A stretch of 41,585 nt of DNA from Burkholderiales bacterium (GTDB lineage: Bacteria; Pseudomonadota; Gammaproteobacteria; Burkholderiales; Burkholderiaceae_E). The notes below the pieces were generated by a model. The model searched no databases. It was not told the origin of the DNA and saw nothing but the letters and a program-made list of their open reading frames with translations. Location: the NCBI GenBank assembly GCA_027487815.1, contig JAIYCW010000005.1:1-41585 (forward strand). The letters run 5' to 3'. Made by a program: the position numbers and the translations under genes. Positions 27,070-35,267 of this stretch are shown here, one piece after another; position 1 is the first letter of the stretch, and each line of letters opens with the position of its first letter.

Positions 27070-27969
27070 ACTCAGCGTGTTGGAAAGAGCCTTGCGGGCC
27101 AGGGCAATCATCGGGGCAGGATCGAAGTGCGGATTGGGGCTGTCGAGCCAATAAGCACGATAGACTAATTGGCAACGAGGCTCAAAGCGCCGTGCGACAA
27201 CGCCTGAGCTTTCCAGCAGACTCAAGGGCAGCAAGTCGAACAAGGTAAAGCCCAAGCCCGCAGCCACCATCGCACAAGCGCTGATGGCAGCAGGACATTC
27301 GGCCACAGGAGTGGGTGTTCCACCTACTGCCGCAAAGGCATGGTCGACGATGTCATCGACCCCTTCCATGCGCGAAAGGCGAATCATCGGCTCGTTGCAA
27401 AGCTGCTCTGCAGTCAAGCTCGGGTGGGCGGCTAATGGGTGTAGTGCAGGTAGGTAACAGTACAGATCCAACTCGCCGATCACTTCGCTTTTAACTCCTG
27501 GAACGGCCGGAACATCAAGCGCAAAACCGATATCGGCTTTGCGCGAATTGACAATAGCAGCGACGTGCTGGGCATCACGGGAATGAATCGAGAAAAAAAC
27601 CTGCGAGTGTTCCTGGCTGTACGTTTTGGCGATTTCGGGAAACACGGTGGCACTAAACGCGGGCGTGCAAGCGACGCTCACTCGACGACGATGGGTTTGC
27701 TGAATCTGCTGGCAATAATCGTTGATCGCATCCAGGCCGGTGAATGAACGTTCGATTTCCTCGAATAACAAATCTGCCAAAGGCGTGGGTACCAAGCGAC
27801 CGCCGCGGCGATCAAACAGGTGGTAGCCCAGGCGCTCTTCTGCGTCTTTCAAAACATTGCTGATGGCGGGCTGGGTCACATGCAGCCGCGTTGCTGCGCC
27901 TGTGACCGACCCCGAAAGGATTACGGCACGAATGGTTTCGACGTGGCGAAGGCTCAGGCGGTTGGACAT
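27052..27969 (-). CDS. LysR-family transcriptional regulator
   Basis: A 305-residue regulator. The winged helix-turn-helix is near the N-terminus: LSLRHVETIRAVILSGSVTG, then AATRLHVTQPAISNVLKDAE and ERLGYHLFDRRGGRLVPTPL. An effector-binding domain follows, starting about residue 95 (RVSVACTPAFSATVFPEIAK). The start at 27969 (MSNRLSLRHV) begins the conserved domain. The gene converges on and overlaps the DadA-like gene by 18 nt, ending inside its last codons, so the two cannot share a terminator hairpin. The likely target is the neighbouring amine/amino-acid cluster, but the gene is not divergent from any of its members, so the link is inferred. Confidence 0.92.
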   Translation of the reverse strand: MSNRLSLRHVETIRAVILSGSVTGAATRLHVTQPAISNVLKDAEERLGYHLFDRRGGRLVPTPLADLLFEEIERSFTGLDAINDYCQQIQQTHRRRVSVACTPAFSATVFPEIAKTYSQEHSQVFFSIHSRDAQHVAAIVNSRKADIGFALDVPAVPGVKSEVIGELDLYCYLPALHPLAAHPSLTAEQLCNEPMIRLSRMEGVDDIVDHAFAAVGGTPTPVAECPAAISACAMVAAGLGFTLFDLLPLSLLESSGVVARRFEPRCQLVYRAYWLDSPNPHFDPAPMIALARKALSNTLSSRKPL

Positions 27970-28045
27970 GATGCAGGCGGGGCCAAGTAATGACTCAACA
28001 AGAAGTGTAAGCCCTGGGCCCACGCCCACATCGACAACGTGTTGC

Positions 28046-28723
28046 TTATCTGCGCGTGGCAAGAAGCCTCTGCATCCGGAGTTCGCGCACCAAATGGCGA
28101 ATCGTTTGCACATGGTTCGCGAGCATGAGCGGTACACCAAACAACGGCAGCATCAACAAGAAGCCTGGCATTTGGCGCTCAAAGAGCCAGGGCGTGACAA
28201 CCACTGCACCCATACGCCCGGCATTAATCAGATCCGCCATACCCGCCAGGGTAAAGCTCCAGGCTGCGATGGGGTTGCGTACCTCGCGCCGTTTGAGCGC
28301 TTGTGCAATGAGGCCAACAGCGATATCGCCTACTCCAGCGCTGAGGGCGAACGCCCATGGCAGCAAGCCCAGTGCAGCGCCGAGCATGATCACTGAGCCA
28401 AAGTAGGCGCGCATGCTCTGCAGGCCGTACCAACCCATCAGATTGGCATGAGTCGCTCGCTGGTTGAGCTCTGGACGCCGTGCAACGCTCAGAGAGAACA
28501 GTACTGTCATGGAGATGATCGATATCGGCAAAAACCAGGCGGGGAACGGAATGCCGGGGCTGAGCATGTTGAAGAGTCCAATACCCACGGCCAGGCCGCC
28601 CCAGATCAAAAAGTAGGTGCGAATGAAGCGCCCGCCACCGTAGAAGCGCAGGTTCTGTCTGGCCAGGGCGAGCATGCCCAGCAGCACGGCTGAAAAGCAG
28701 CTCCAAAGCGCAATCGAATTCAT
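28046..28723 (-). CDS. Uncharacterised multi-pass membrane protein
   Basis: A 225-residue protein that I do not recognise. It has six or so hydrophobic segments at about residues 3-21, 36-54, 62-80, 106-142 (probably two), 151-175 and 186-206. The C-terminus is basic and arginine-rich (RHLVRELRMQRLLATRR), suggesting a cytoplasmic end. GVGDIAVGLIAQALKRRE in the middle is the most distinctive stretch. It reads divergently from a LysR gene across a 142-bp region, so that LysR may regulate it. The LysR gene at 27052-27969 follows in the same direction after 76 nt. No catalytic motif is visible. Confidence 0.75.
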   Translation of the reverse strand: MNSIALWSCFSAVLLGMLALARQNLRFYGGGRFIRTYFLIWGGLAVGIGLFNMLSPGIPFPAWFLPISIISMTVLFSLSVARRPELNQRATHANLMGWYGLQSMRAYFGSVIMLGAALGLLPWAFALSAGVGDIAVGLIAQALKRREVRNPIAAWSFTLAGMADLINAGRMGAVVVTPWLFERQMPGFLLMLPLFGVPLMLANHVQTIRHLVRELRMQRLLATRR

Positions 28724-28802
28724 GACTCGGCTCCCTTGTGATGGTGAGCTGGCAGCTTAGATCGCGCGGAATCGATTGATAAGCCAGTAATATCTCCTTA
28801 AA

Positions 28803-28826
28803 CTATTAACTCATGGTTATTAATAG
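28803..28826. promoter_or_regulatory. Inverted repeat CTATTAA-N10-TTAATAG (candidate LysR-box)
   Basis: Perfect 7-bp arms at 28803-28809 and 28820-28826 with a 10-nt spacer form an AT-rich site in the 142-bp gap between the membrane-protein gene and the downstream LysR gene. Its size and T-N-A character fit a LysR binding site, typically found in the divergent promoter of a LysR regulator and its target. Confidence 0.5.
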
Positions 28827-28865
28827 GCTTGGGCGTGGCCTTTGGAAACATGCTTCACTACTGGG

Positions 28866-29852
28866 ATGGAGCCTCGTCTGGACACTCATCATTTTGTTTA
28901 TCTGCCGCATTTCGTGCGGGCGGCACAGCTAGGCAATTTTTCTGCTGTCGCTCGTGAGTTCGGCGTAAGTGCAGTGGCGGTAAGCAAGAGTATTGCGGCT
29001 CTTGAGGCGAGCTTGGGAGTGCGATTGTTTCAGCGCTCGACTCGCTCGGTGACACTCACCGCAGAGGGCCGCAGCTACTTTGAGCGTTGTGCTGAGCCGA
29101 TGCGCGCCTTGGAGCAGGCGAGTCAGTTTGCCAAGCAGGAATCTTCCGCGCCCACCGGGCCGGTGCGCGTCACCTGTGTGAAGCCTTTTGGGCGCGGTTA
29201 TGTGATTCCGCTATTGCAGAAATTCGGCCGGATGTATCCGCAGGTGCAGATCGAGTTTTCGCTTGATGACCGCACGGTGGATCTGGTGCAGGAAGAGTTC
29301 GATATCGGGATTCGCGCTGGCATGGCACCCGGCCCTTCAGTGATAGCGCGCGAGATCTGTGCATTGCAGTTTGTGGTGTGTGGCTCACCCGATTATTTCG
29401 CGCACTTTGGAGTGCCGCGGACCATCGAGGATCTGGTGCATCACAATTGCATGCGTATGGGCCTGCCCAATCCGCATGAAGCCTCAAGCGCGGCTCGCCG
29501 TAAATCAAGTTTTGTCTGGCGCGCCGGAATGCTCCCTAATCCGCAGGCGATAGAGGTAAGTGGTAACTTTGCGGCCACGGATTTTGTGGCGCTGGAAAGT
29601 GCAGCGCTCGGCGGTCTGGGCTTAATGCAGGCGCCGCTGCCGATGGTATTGCCGCATTTTCGGTCCGGGGCGTTGCGCCCTGTGATGCCTCAGGCGACGC
29701 TCTCGGGTGTCGCCTTGTTTTTGCACTATCGCAGCCGCAAGAATCAGCCCTTGCGCTCACGCTTGCTGATTGACTATTTGTTGGAGCAACTGCGCAAATT
29801 GCCCGATCTGAAGGGCGATGCAAAAAGCTTGTGTGCGCCTTACTGGGCTTAG
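28866..29852 (+). CDS. LysR-family transcriptional regulator
   Basis: A 328-residue regulator. The helix-turn-helix domain reads YLPHFVRAAQLGNFSAVARE then FGVSAVAVSKSIAALEASLG and VRLFQRSTRSVTLTAEG, of the type found in the CrgA/DmlR-like subgroup. The effector domain starts near residue 90 (GPVRVTCVKPFGRGYVIPLL). ATG at 28866 was chosen; a TTG eight codons upstream is possible. It is divergent from an unknown membrane-protein gene with an inverted repeat between them. The next gene (Bug protein) runs in the same direction 71 nt downstream. Confidence 0.92.
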   Translation: MEPRLDTHHFVYLPHFVRAAQLGNFSAVAREFGVSAVAVSKSIAALEASLGVRLFQRSTRSVTLTAEGRSYFERCAEPMRALEQASQFAKQESSAPTGPVRVTCVKPFGRGYVIPLLQKFGRMYPQVQIEFSLDDRTVDLVQEEFDIGIRAGMAPGPSVIAREICALQFVVCGSPDYFAHFGVPRTIEDLVHHNCMRMGLPNPHEASSAARRKSSFVWRAGMLPNPQAIEVSGNFAATDFVALESAALGGLGLMQAPLPMVLPHFRSGALRPVMPQATLSGVALFLHYRSRKNQPLRSRLLIDYLLEQLRKLPDLKGDAKSLCAPYWA

Positions 29853-29923
29853 GGTTCCTGAATTGTCCGGCTTTCCTCTATGATGTAACTAGTTGGTGAA
29901 AACATGACATCAGGAGACAGTCG

Positions 29924-30919
29924 ATGAAACGATTTCAAAAGTTGATCTGCCGGGCTTTAACGGTTGTTGTTGCGACAATCACCACCGGCCTATTGCTCGG
30001 CACGGTGCAGGCGCAAGGCAACTATCCGCAGCGTCCGATTCGGGTGATAGTGCCGTTTGCGGCGGGCTCCACCACAGACATCATTGCGCGCGCCATCAGC
30101 GACAAGATGTCTCAGTCGCTCGGGCAGCCGATGATCATCGAAAACCGGGCTGGCGCCAGTGGCACGATTGGGCAGGCCGCGGTAGCGCAGGCTGCTCCCG
30201 ATGGCTACACCTTGATGATTCACTCGTCCTCACACACGGTGAGCCCTTCCACCTTTGCCAAGCTGCCTTTTGACACGCTGACCGATTTTGCGGGGATCAC
30301 CCCGATAGCAGCTACACCGAACGTGTTGGTGATTGCACCATCGCGCGGGATCAGCTCTGTGCAAGAGCTGGTGAAAGCGGCCAAAGCCAAGCCGGGCTCG
30401 TTGAATTACGCTTCGGCGGGGCAGGGCAGCGCCACTCATTTGAATGCTGAGAAGTTCAAGATGGCCGCGCAGTTTTTTGCTGTGCATATTCCTTTTAATG
30501 GCTCGGCAGGCGCGATCACCGAGGTTATGGCCGGGCGACTCGACTATTACTTTTCGCCCATCTCGCCGGTGATCTCGCATATCAAGGAAGGGCGTTTGCT
30601 GGCGTTGGCCGTGGGATCATCGCAGCGTGCAGCGGCTTTGCCCAATGTGCCCACCACAGCCGAGTCGGGCGTGCCGGGGTCGGAGTTCAACTTCTGGATC
30701 GGGATGATGGCGCCGGGCAAAACTCCGCGCGAGATTGTGAATCGCTTGAATGATGAGGTGATCAAGGCCTTGGCCACGCCCGAGGTGAAGGAGCGCTTTG
30801 CTCGCTTGGGCGCGGATGCGTGGACGATGAAGCCCGAGCAGTTTGATCAATACATCCGCAATGAAGTGCGCACCAATGCAGCGCTGGTGAAGCAGGCCGG
30901 GTTGCAAGTGCAGCAGTAA
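29924..30919 (+). CDS. Bug-family (TctC-like) solute-binding protein
   Basis: A 331-residue periplasmic binding protein. The signal peptide spans about residues 1-31 (ending TVQA-QG). The mature protein begins NYPQRPIRVIVPFAAGSTTD, followed by IIARAISDKMSQSLGQPMII and ENRAGASGTIGQAAVAQAAP, all classic Bug features. AGG AGA (29912-29917) lies at proper distance from the ATG. A TATGAT (29879-29884) could be a -10 box. No tct permease gene adjoins. The next gene, 17 nt downstream, is a BenE-type transporter, so the two may be co-transcribed but are not known to form one transporter. Confidence 0.93.
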   Translation: MKRFQKLICRALTVVVATITTGLLLGTVQAQGNYPQRPIRVIVPFAAGSTTDIIARAISDKMSQSLGQPMIIENRAGASGTIGQAAVAQAAPDGYTLMIHSSSHTVSPSTFAKLPFDTLTDFAGITPIAATPNVLVIAPSRGISSVQELVKAAKAKPGSLNYASAGQGSATHLNAEKFKMAAQFFAVHIPFNGSAGAITEVMAGRLDYYFSPISPVISHIKEGRLLALAVGSSQRAAALPNVPTTAESGVPGSEFNFWIGMMAPGKTPREIVNRLNDEVIKALATPEVKERFARLGADAWTMKPEQFDQYIRNEVRTNAALVKQAGLQVQQ

Positions 30920-30936
30920 GCTATTGATTGTGAACA

Positions 30937-32127
30937 ATGAGCGTTGGGGATGAGGGCTTATTGAAACAAGGCTTGTGGATCGTGCCGATCAGCGCGGGGT
31001 TTGTTGCGGTGCTGGTGGGGTTCAGCAGCTCGGTGGCGATTGTGTTGCAGGCGGCGCAAGCCGCAGGCACCACCCCGGCTCAGGCCGCCTCGTGGATCTT
31101 TGCGCTTTCGATTGCAATGGGCGTGAGCTCGATGGGCTTATCGTGGTGGAGCAAGATGCCGGTGCTCACCGCATGGTCCACCCCGGGCGCTGCCTTGCTT
31201 GCCACCAGCTTGCCGGGTGTGCCGCTTGCCGAGGCGATTGGTGCGTTTATCGTGTGCGGTGTGATGATCACTGCGATTGGTTTGAGTGGCGCGTTTGAGG
31301 CTTGGGTGGGGCGCTTGCCGATTGGCATTGCGGCGGCGATGCTCGCTGGCGTGTTGCTGCGCTTCGGGATCGATATCGCGGTGGGCGCCAAGCTCGATCC
31401 TTGGCTGGTGATTGGGATGGCGCTGGCATTCTTTCTGGGCAAGCGCTGGTTGCCGCGCTATACCGTGCCGCTCACTTTGGTGGTGGGGCTAGGCCTGGCG
31501 GCAGCCTTTGGGCAACTCGATTTCAGCCGTCTGCAATGGGCGCTCACTGTTCCTCAGTGGGTGAGCCCACAGTTTTCATGGTCTGCAGTGGTGGGGATTG
31601 CGGTGCCTTTGTTTGTAGTAACAATGGCGTCCCAGAATTTGCCGGGCCTGGCGGTGCTGAGGGCCTCGGGCTATGAGCCACGTGTTTCACCGATCATTAC
31701 AACGACCGGGGTGGTGACAATTCTTGGCGCGCCTTTTGGTGGCTTTGCGATTAATCTGGCGGCGATCACGGCCGCTTTGTGCGCGAGCAGTGAAGGGCAT
31801 CCTGATCCCGCTCAGCGCTACAAGGCCAGCCTGGCGGCAGGAGCGTTCTATCTGGTGGCTGGTCTGTTTGGTGCCAGCGTGGTGGCGCTTTTCGCCGCGG
31901 TGCCCAAGGCGCTGGTGATGGCGATTGCCGGGCTGGCGCTGCTCGGCACAATCGCAAATGCGCTCGATACGGCGCTCAAGCAGGTTGAGCAGCGTGATGC
32001 CGCCTTGGTGTGCTTTCTGGTGAGCGCCAGCGGGGTGAGTTTTTTTGGCGTGGGCGCGGCTTTTTGGGGCTTGCTGGCCGGGCTGCTGGTGCTGGGTCTG
32101 CTGAAGCGTCAAACCCCTTCCCGATAA
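30937..32127 (+). CDS. BenE-family benzoate/H+ symporter-like transporter
   Basis: A 396-residue, highly hydrophobic protein with about 11-12 membrane helices. The N-terminal part contains GFVAVLVGFSSSVAIVLQAA and the segment WSTPGAALLATSLPGVPLAE; these, with TMASQNLPGLAVLRASGYEP and GAPFGGFAINLAAITAALCA, match the BenE (benzoate membrane transport) family, a relative of nucleobase permeases. No benzoate catabolic genes lie nearby, so the substrate is uncertain and other carboxylates are possible. The ATG at 30937 lacks a clear Shine-Dalgarno, and a TTG at 30961 preceded by GGATGAGGG is an alternative start. Confidence 0.87.
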   Translation: MSVGDEGLLKQGLWIVPISAGFVAVLVGFSSSVAIVLQAAQAAGTTPAQAASWIFALSIAMGVSSMGLSWWSKMPVLTAWSTPGAALLATSLPGVPLAEAIGAFIVCGVMITAIGLSGAFEAWVGRLPIGIAAAMLAGVLLRFGIDIAVGAKLDPWLVIGMALAFFLGKRWLPRYTVPLTLVVGLGLAAAFGQLDFSRLQWALTVPQWVSPQFSWSAVVGIAVPLFVVTMASQNLPGLAVLRASGYEPRVSPIITTTGVVTILGAPFGGFAINLAAITAALCASSEGHPDPAQRYKASLAAGAFYLVAGLFGASVVALFAAVPKALVMAIAGLALLGTIANALDTALKQVEQRDAALVCFLVSASGVSFFGVGAAFWGLLAGLLVLGLLKRQTPSR

Positions 32128-32151
32128 ATGGTGGTGTACCCAGGGGGTTTT
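32111..32151 (+). terminator. Possible weak terminator after the BenE-type gene
   Basis: AAACCCC (32111-32117) can pair with GGGGTTTT (32144-32151), followed by GGTTTGC. The loop is long (26 nt) and the left arm lies in the final codons of the transporter gene, so function is doubtful. It would separate this unit from the next promoter. Confidence 0.3.
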
Positions 32152-32155
32152 GGTT

Positions 32156-32181
32156 TGCTATAGTTTCAGTAATTACTGAAA
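32156..32181 (+). promoter_or_regulatory. Extended -10 promoter and 18-bp palindromic operator of the gbsR-cydAB operon
   Basis: TGCTATAGT (32156-32164) is an extended -10 promoter element. The perfect palindrome TTTCAGTAATTACTGAAA (32164-32181) starts at its last base and would cover the transcription start. The downstream gene encodes a GbsR/MarR-type repressor, a family that binds such palindromes, so autorepression together with cydAB control is likely. No -35 consensus is visible, as expected for an extended -10 promoter. Confidence 0.72.
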
Positions 32182-32194
32182 TTACCGTACATCC

Positions 32195-32782
32195 ATGAAC
32201 CTGACACCGCTTGTGCAGTCTTTTGTCCTTCATTTTGGTGAAATGGGCAGCCGCTGGGGCATTAATCGCACCGTTGGGCAGATTTACGCGCTGCTTTTTG
32301 TCAGCCCCAAACCCTTGAATGCGGACGAGATTGCCGAGGCCCTCGCTTTCAGCCGCTCCAATGTGAGCATGGGCTTGAAAGAGCTGCAAAGCTGGCGTTT
32401 GGTGCGCCTTCAGCACTTGCCGGAGGATCGCCGCGAATACTTCACTACGCCGGATGATGTGTGGGCGATTTTTCGCACGCTTATCGAGGAGCGGCGCAAA
32501 CGGGAGGTTGATCCGACTTTGTCGATGCTGCGCGAGGCCCTGATGCAGCAGCCCACCGAAGCCGGCGATCAGTATGCGCAGCAGCGCATGGCAGCGATGC
32601 ACGAGTTGATCGAGCTCACCACCACATGGTTTAGCGATGTTCAGAAACTTGACGAACAGACCCTGCGGCAGTTGATGAAGCTGGGCAGCGCGGCCCAGAA
32701 GTTTATTGAGTTCAAGGACAAAGTGTTTTTCACCAAGCGGCTGGGCGAATCCTCGCCGCCTTCATTTGAGGTCAAGCCATGA
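32195..32782 (+). CDS. GbsR/MarR-family transcriptional regulator
   Basis: A 195-residue winged-helix regulator. MGSRWGINRTVGQIYALLFV followed by SPKPLNADEIAEALAFSRSN and VSMGLKELQSWRLVRL is the GbsR-type DNA-binding domain. A helical C-terminal part probably serves dimerisation. The gene starts only 13 nt after an 18-bp palindrome and overlaps cydA by 4 nt (ATGA at 32779-32782). Repression of this operon in response to redox or another signal is the simplest reading. No cysteine pair or haem motif reveals the signal. Confidence 0.88.
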   Translation: MNLTPLVQSFVLHFGEMGSRWGINRTVGQIYALLFVSPKPLNADEIAEALAFSRSNVSMGLKELQSWRLVRLQHLPEDRREYFTTPDDVWAIFRTLIEERRKREVDPTLSMLREALMQQPTEAGDQYAQQRMAAMHELIELTTTWFSDVQKLDEQTLRQLMKLGSAAQKFIEFKDKVFFTKRLGESSPPSFEVKP

Positions 32783-34203
32783 ATGAACTAGCCACCCCCG
32801 ACGCCCTGTTGCTGCACCGCATTCAGTTTGCGGCCAACATCAGCTTTCATATTCTCTTTCCCACCATCACGATCGCCCTGGGCTGGGTGCTGCTCTTTTT
32901 CAAACTCCGGTTCAATAAAACCGGTGAGCAGTTCTGGATGGATGCCTACGGATTTTGGGTGAAAATTTTCGCCCTGACTTTTGCGCTTGGTGTGGTGAGT
33001 GGTATCACCATGAGCTTCCAGTTCGGCACCAACTGGCCGGGCTTCATGCAAACCGTGGGCAACATTGCCGGGCCCTTGCTCGCCTATGAGGTGCTCACTG
33101 CATTTTTTCTCGAAGCCACCTTTCTCGGCATCATGCTCTTTGGCATGCGGCGTGTCAGCAATCGGGTGCACACCCTGGCGACAGTGCTGGTTGCAGGCGG
33201 CACTACCTTGAGCGCCTTCTGGATATTGGTGCTCAATAGCTGGATGCATACTCCGGCGGGCTTTGAGATGCGGCCCAATGATGCCGGGCAACTCGTGGCG
33301 TTTGCCACCGACTGGTGGGCGATTATTTTCAACCCCTCTTTTCCCTACCGCTTTGCCCACATGATGACGGGCTCGTTTGTCACGGTTGCGTTTCTAATCG
33401 CAGGCATCAGCGCCTATCGCTGGCTCAAGGGCGACAAGTCTGCCGCTGTGCGCGCGAGCCTGCGAACTGCGGTAGTGATGGCCGCGCTTTTAGTGCCAAC
33501 CCAGATCGTGCTGGGTGACCTGCATGGCTTGAATACCCTCAAGCATCAGCCCGCAAAACTCGCCGCAATGGAAGGCATCTGGGAGACCCAGGCGGGGGCC
33601 CCTGCTGTGTTGTTCGGCATTCCGGATCAACAGGCGCGCATGAATCGCTATGAGATTTCCATCCCCAAATTGGCCAGCTTTTACCTCACGCATGATTGGG
33701 ATGGTGTGGTGGTTGGACTCAATGACTTCCAGGGCAAGCATCCTCCAGTGGCCCCTGTGTTCTGGTCATTTCGGGTGATGGTGGGCACCGGCTTGGTGAT
33801 GCTGGCGATGGGCTTGGGCGGTGCGGCGCTGCTCTGGCGCAAAAAAGGTGAATGGCCCGATTTGTATGCCAAGGCCCTGGTAGTGATGAGTTTTTCGGGC
33901 TGGATAGCGACCTTGGCTGGCTGGTACACCACTGAAGTCGGCCGCCAGCCCTGGCTGGTGCACGGAGTGTTGTCTACCGCTCAAGCGGCAGCCGCCACTC
34001 CTGCGCCATTGATCGCTACCACCCTTGCCTTATATGTCACCGTCTACCTCGCATTGATCGTAGCCTATATCAGCGTGGTGTTTTACATGGCGCGCAAAGC
34101 GGCCGGTCTGGTGGCCGCCCCCACGGAGGCTTCGGGAGGTCCACGAAACCGTGGCGCTCTCGGCTCAGCTTCTCGCCCCTCCACTTCGGATGCGATGTCA
34201 TGA
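32779..34203 (+). CDS. cydA: Cytochrome bd-type quinol oxidase subunit I (cyanide-insensitive CioA type)
   Basis: A 474-residue integral membrane subunit that oxidises quinol and reduces O2. The expected haem ligands are visible: H24 (FHILF), H194 (RFAHMMTG) and M334 (SFRVMVG). E104 and E112 (AYEVLTAFFLEATF) match the proton-path glutamates E99 and E107 of E. coli. The conserved GRQPW is at 388-392. The Q-loop after residue 255 is short, lacking the insertion of E. coli CydA, which marks the CioA subgroup that often resists cyanide. The tail (from about 440) is polar and unconserved. It overlaps the regulator gene upstream and cydB downstream by 4 nt each. Confidence 0.95.
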   Translation: MNELATPDALLLHRIQFAANISFHILFPTITIALGWVLLFFKLRFNKTGEQFWMDAYGFWVKIFALTFALGVVSGITMSFQFGTNWPGFMQTVGNIAGPLLAYEVLTAFFLEATFLGIMLFGMRRVSNRVHTLATVLVAGGTTLSAFWILVLNSWMHTPAGFEMRPNDAGQLVAFATDWWAIIFNPSFPYRFAHMMTGSFVTVAFLIAGISAYRWLKGDKSAAVRASLRTAVVMAALLVPTQIVLGDLHGLNTLKHQPAKLAAMEGIWETQAGAPAVLFGIPDQQARMNRYEISIPKLASFYLTHDWDGVVVGLNDFQGKHPPVAPVFWSFRVMVGTGLVMLAMGLGGAALLWRKKGEWPDLYAKALVVMSFSGWIATLAGWYTTEVGRQPWLVHGVLSTAQAAAATPAPLIATTLALYVTVYLALIVAYISVVFYMARKAAGLVAAPTEASGGPRNRGALGSASRPSTSDAMS

Positions 34204-35258
34204 TTCCCGATCTGAACAGTCTGAGCTTTGACCAATGGCTCCCGGTAATTTTTATGGTGGTCATGGGCCTGTCGATGCTGGTGTATGTGGTGCTGGATGG
34301 CTACGACCTCGGGGTTGGCATGCTGTTGCCGCGCACCGATCTGGAGAATCAGAACAAGCTCCAGGCCGATGAACAAAAAGACTGGATGATTGCCAGCATT
34401 GGCCCCTTTTGGGATGCCAACGAAACCTGGCTGGTGCTTGGTGTGGGGATATTGCTGACCTGCTTTCCACTCGCTCACGGTGTGATTCTCGGTGAGCTTT
34501 ATCTGCCCGTGACCCTGATGCTGATCGGGCTGATTCTGCGTGGGGTGGCTTTCGATTTTCGCGTCAAGGCAAGCGCGGCCCACAAGCAAGCCTGGAACCG
34601 CACATTTTTTGCCGGGTCGTTGATCGCTTCATGGAGTCAGGGATGGATGCTTGGCCACTACATCACCGGATTTGAAGCCTCGATCGCGGGGTATGGATTC
34701 GCGGCCTTGATTGCGATGTGTCTGGCCGCGGGCTATTGCCTGCTCGGAGCGACCTGGCTGATTTTCAAAACCGAAGGCGCACTGCAAATGCAGGCTGTGC
34801 GTTGGGCCAAGACAGCGTTATGGCTTACTGCCGCTGGTGTAATGGCGATTTCAATCATGACACCTTGGGTGAGTGAGCGCATTTTTGCGAAGTGGTTCAG
34901 CTTCCCGTATATCGTGTTGTTGGCTCCAGTGCCTTTGGCCGCATTGGTGCTTTTTATTGTGATCGCGCGCTCGCTGAAGCGCTTGCCGGTGCGCCTTGCC
35001 CAGGGCAATGAGTACGGCGCGCGGGTGCCGTTTTACTGCACCATCGGGATTTTTCTGTTGGCGTTTTATGGTTTGGCCTACAGCCTGTTTCCTTACCTCG
35101 TGGTGGATCGCATTACGCTGTGGCAAGCGGCGAGCGCGCCCGAAGCTCTAAAGATCATTCTCGCGGGTGCTGCGTTGGTGTTGCCGTGTATCGCTGGCTA
35201 TACGATTTACAGCTACCGCGTGTTTGGCGGCAAGGTGCAAGCGCTGACCTATGAGTAG
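34200..35258 (+). CDS. cydB: Cytochrome bd-type quinol oxidase subunit II
   Basis: A 352-residue membrane subunit that pairs with subunit I. LVYVVLDGYDLGVGMLLP near the N-terminus (about residues 27-44) and DANETWLVLGVGILLTCFPL are CydB signatures. The eight or so helices end with GYTIYSYRVFGGKVQALTYE. It starts at an ATGA overlap with cydA, which ensures stoichiometric synthesis. No cydX-like small gene follows: the next nine bases lead into the stop of the convergent TRAP permease gene. CIO-type oxidases often lack CydX. Confidence 0.96.
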   Translation: MIPDLNSLSFDQWLPVIFMVVMGLSMLVYVVLDGYDLGVGMLLPRTDLENQNKLQADEQKDWMIASIGPFWDANETWLVLGVGILLTCFPLAHGVILGELYLPVTLMLIGLILRGVAFDFRVKASAAHKQAWNRTFFAGSLIASWSQGWMLGHYITGFEASIAGYGFAALIAMCLAAGYCLLGATWLIFKTEGALQMQAVRWAKTALWLTAAGVMAISIMTPWVSERIFAKWFSFPYIVLLAPVPLAALVLFIVIARSLKRLPVRLAQGNEYGARVPFYCTIGIFLLAFYGLAYSLFPYLVVDRITLWQAASAPEALKIILAGAALVLPCIAGYTIYSYRVFGGKVQALTYE

Positions 35259-35267
35259 TGGCTGCGG

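Noticed and set aside
30937-32127. Assigning the BenE-type gene to a benzoate catabolic pathway
   Set aside because: No ben, cat or box genes occur anywhere in the window; family membership alone does not fix the substrate.
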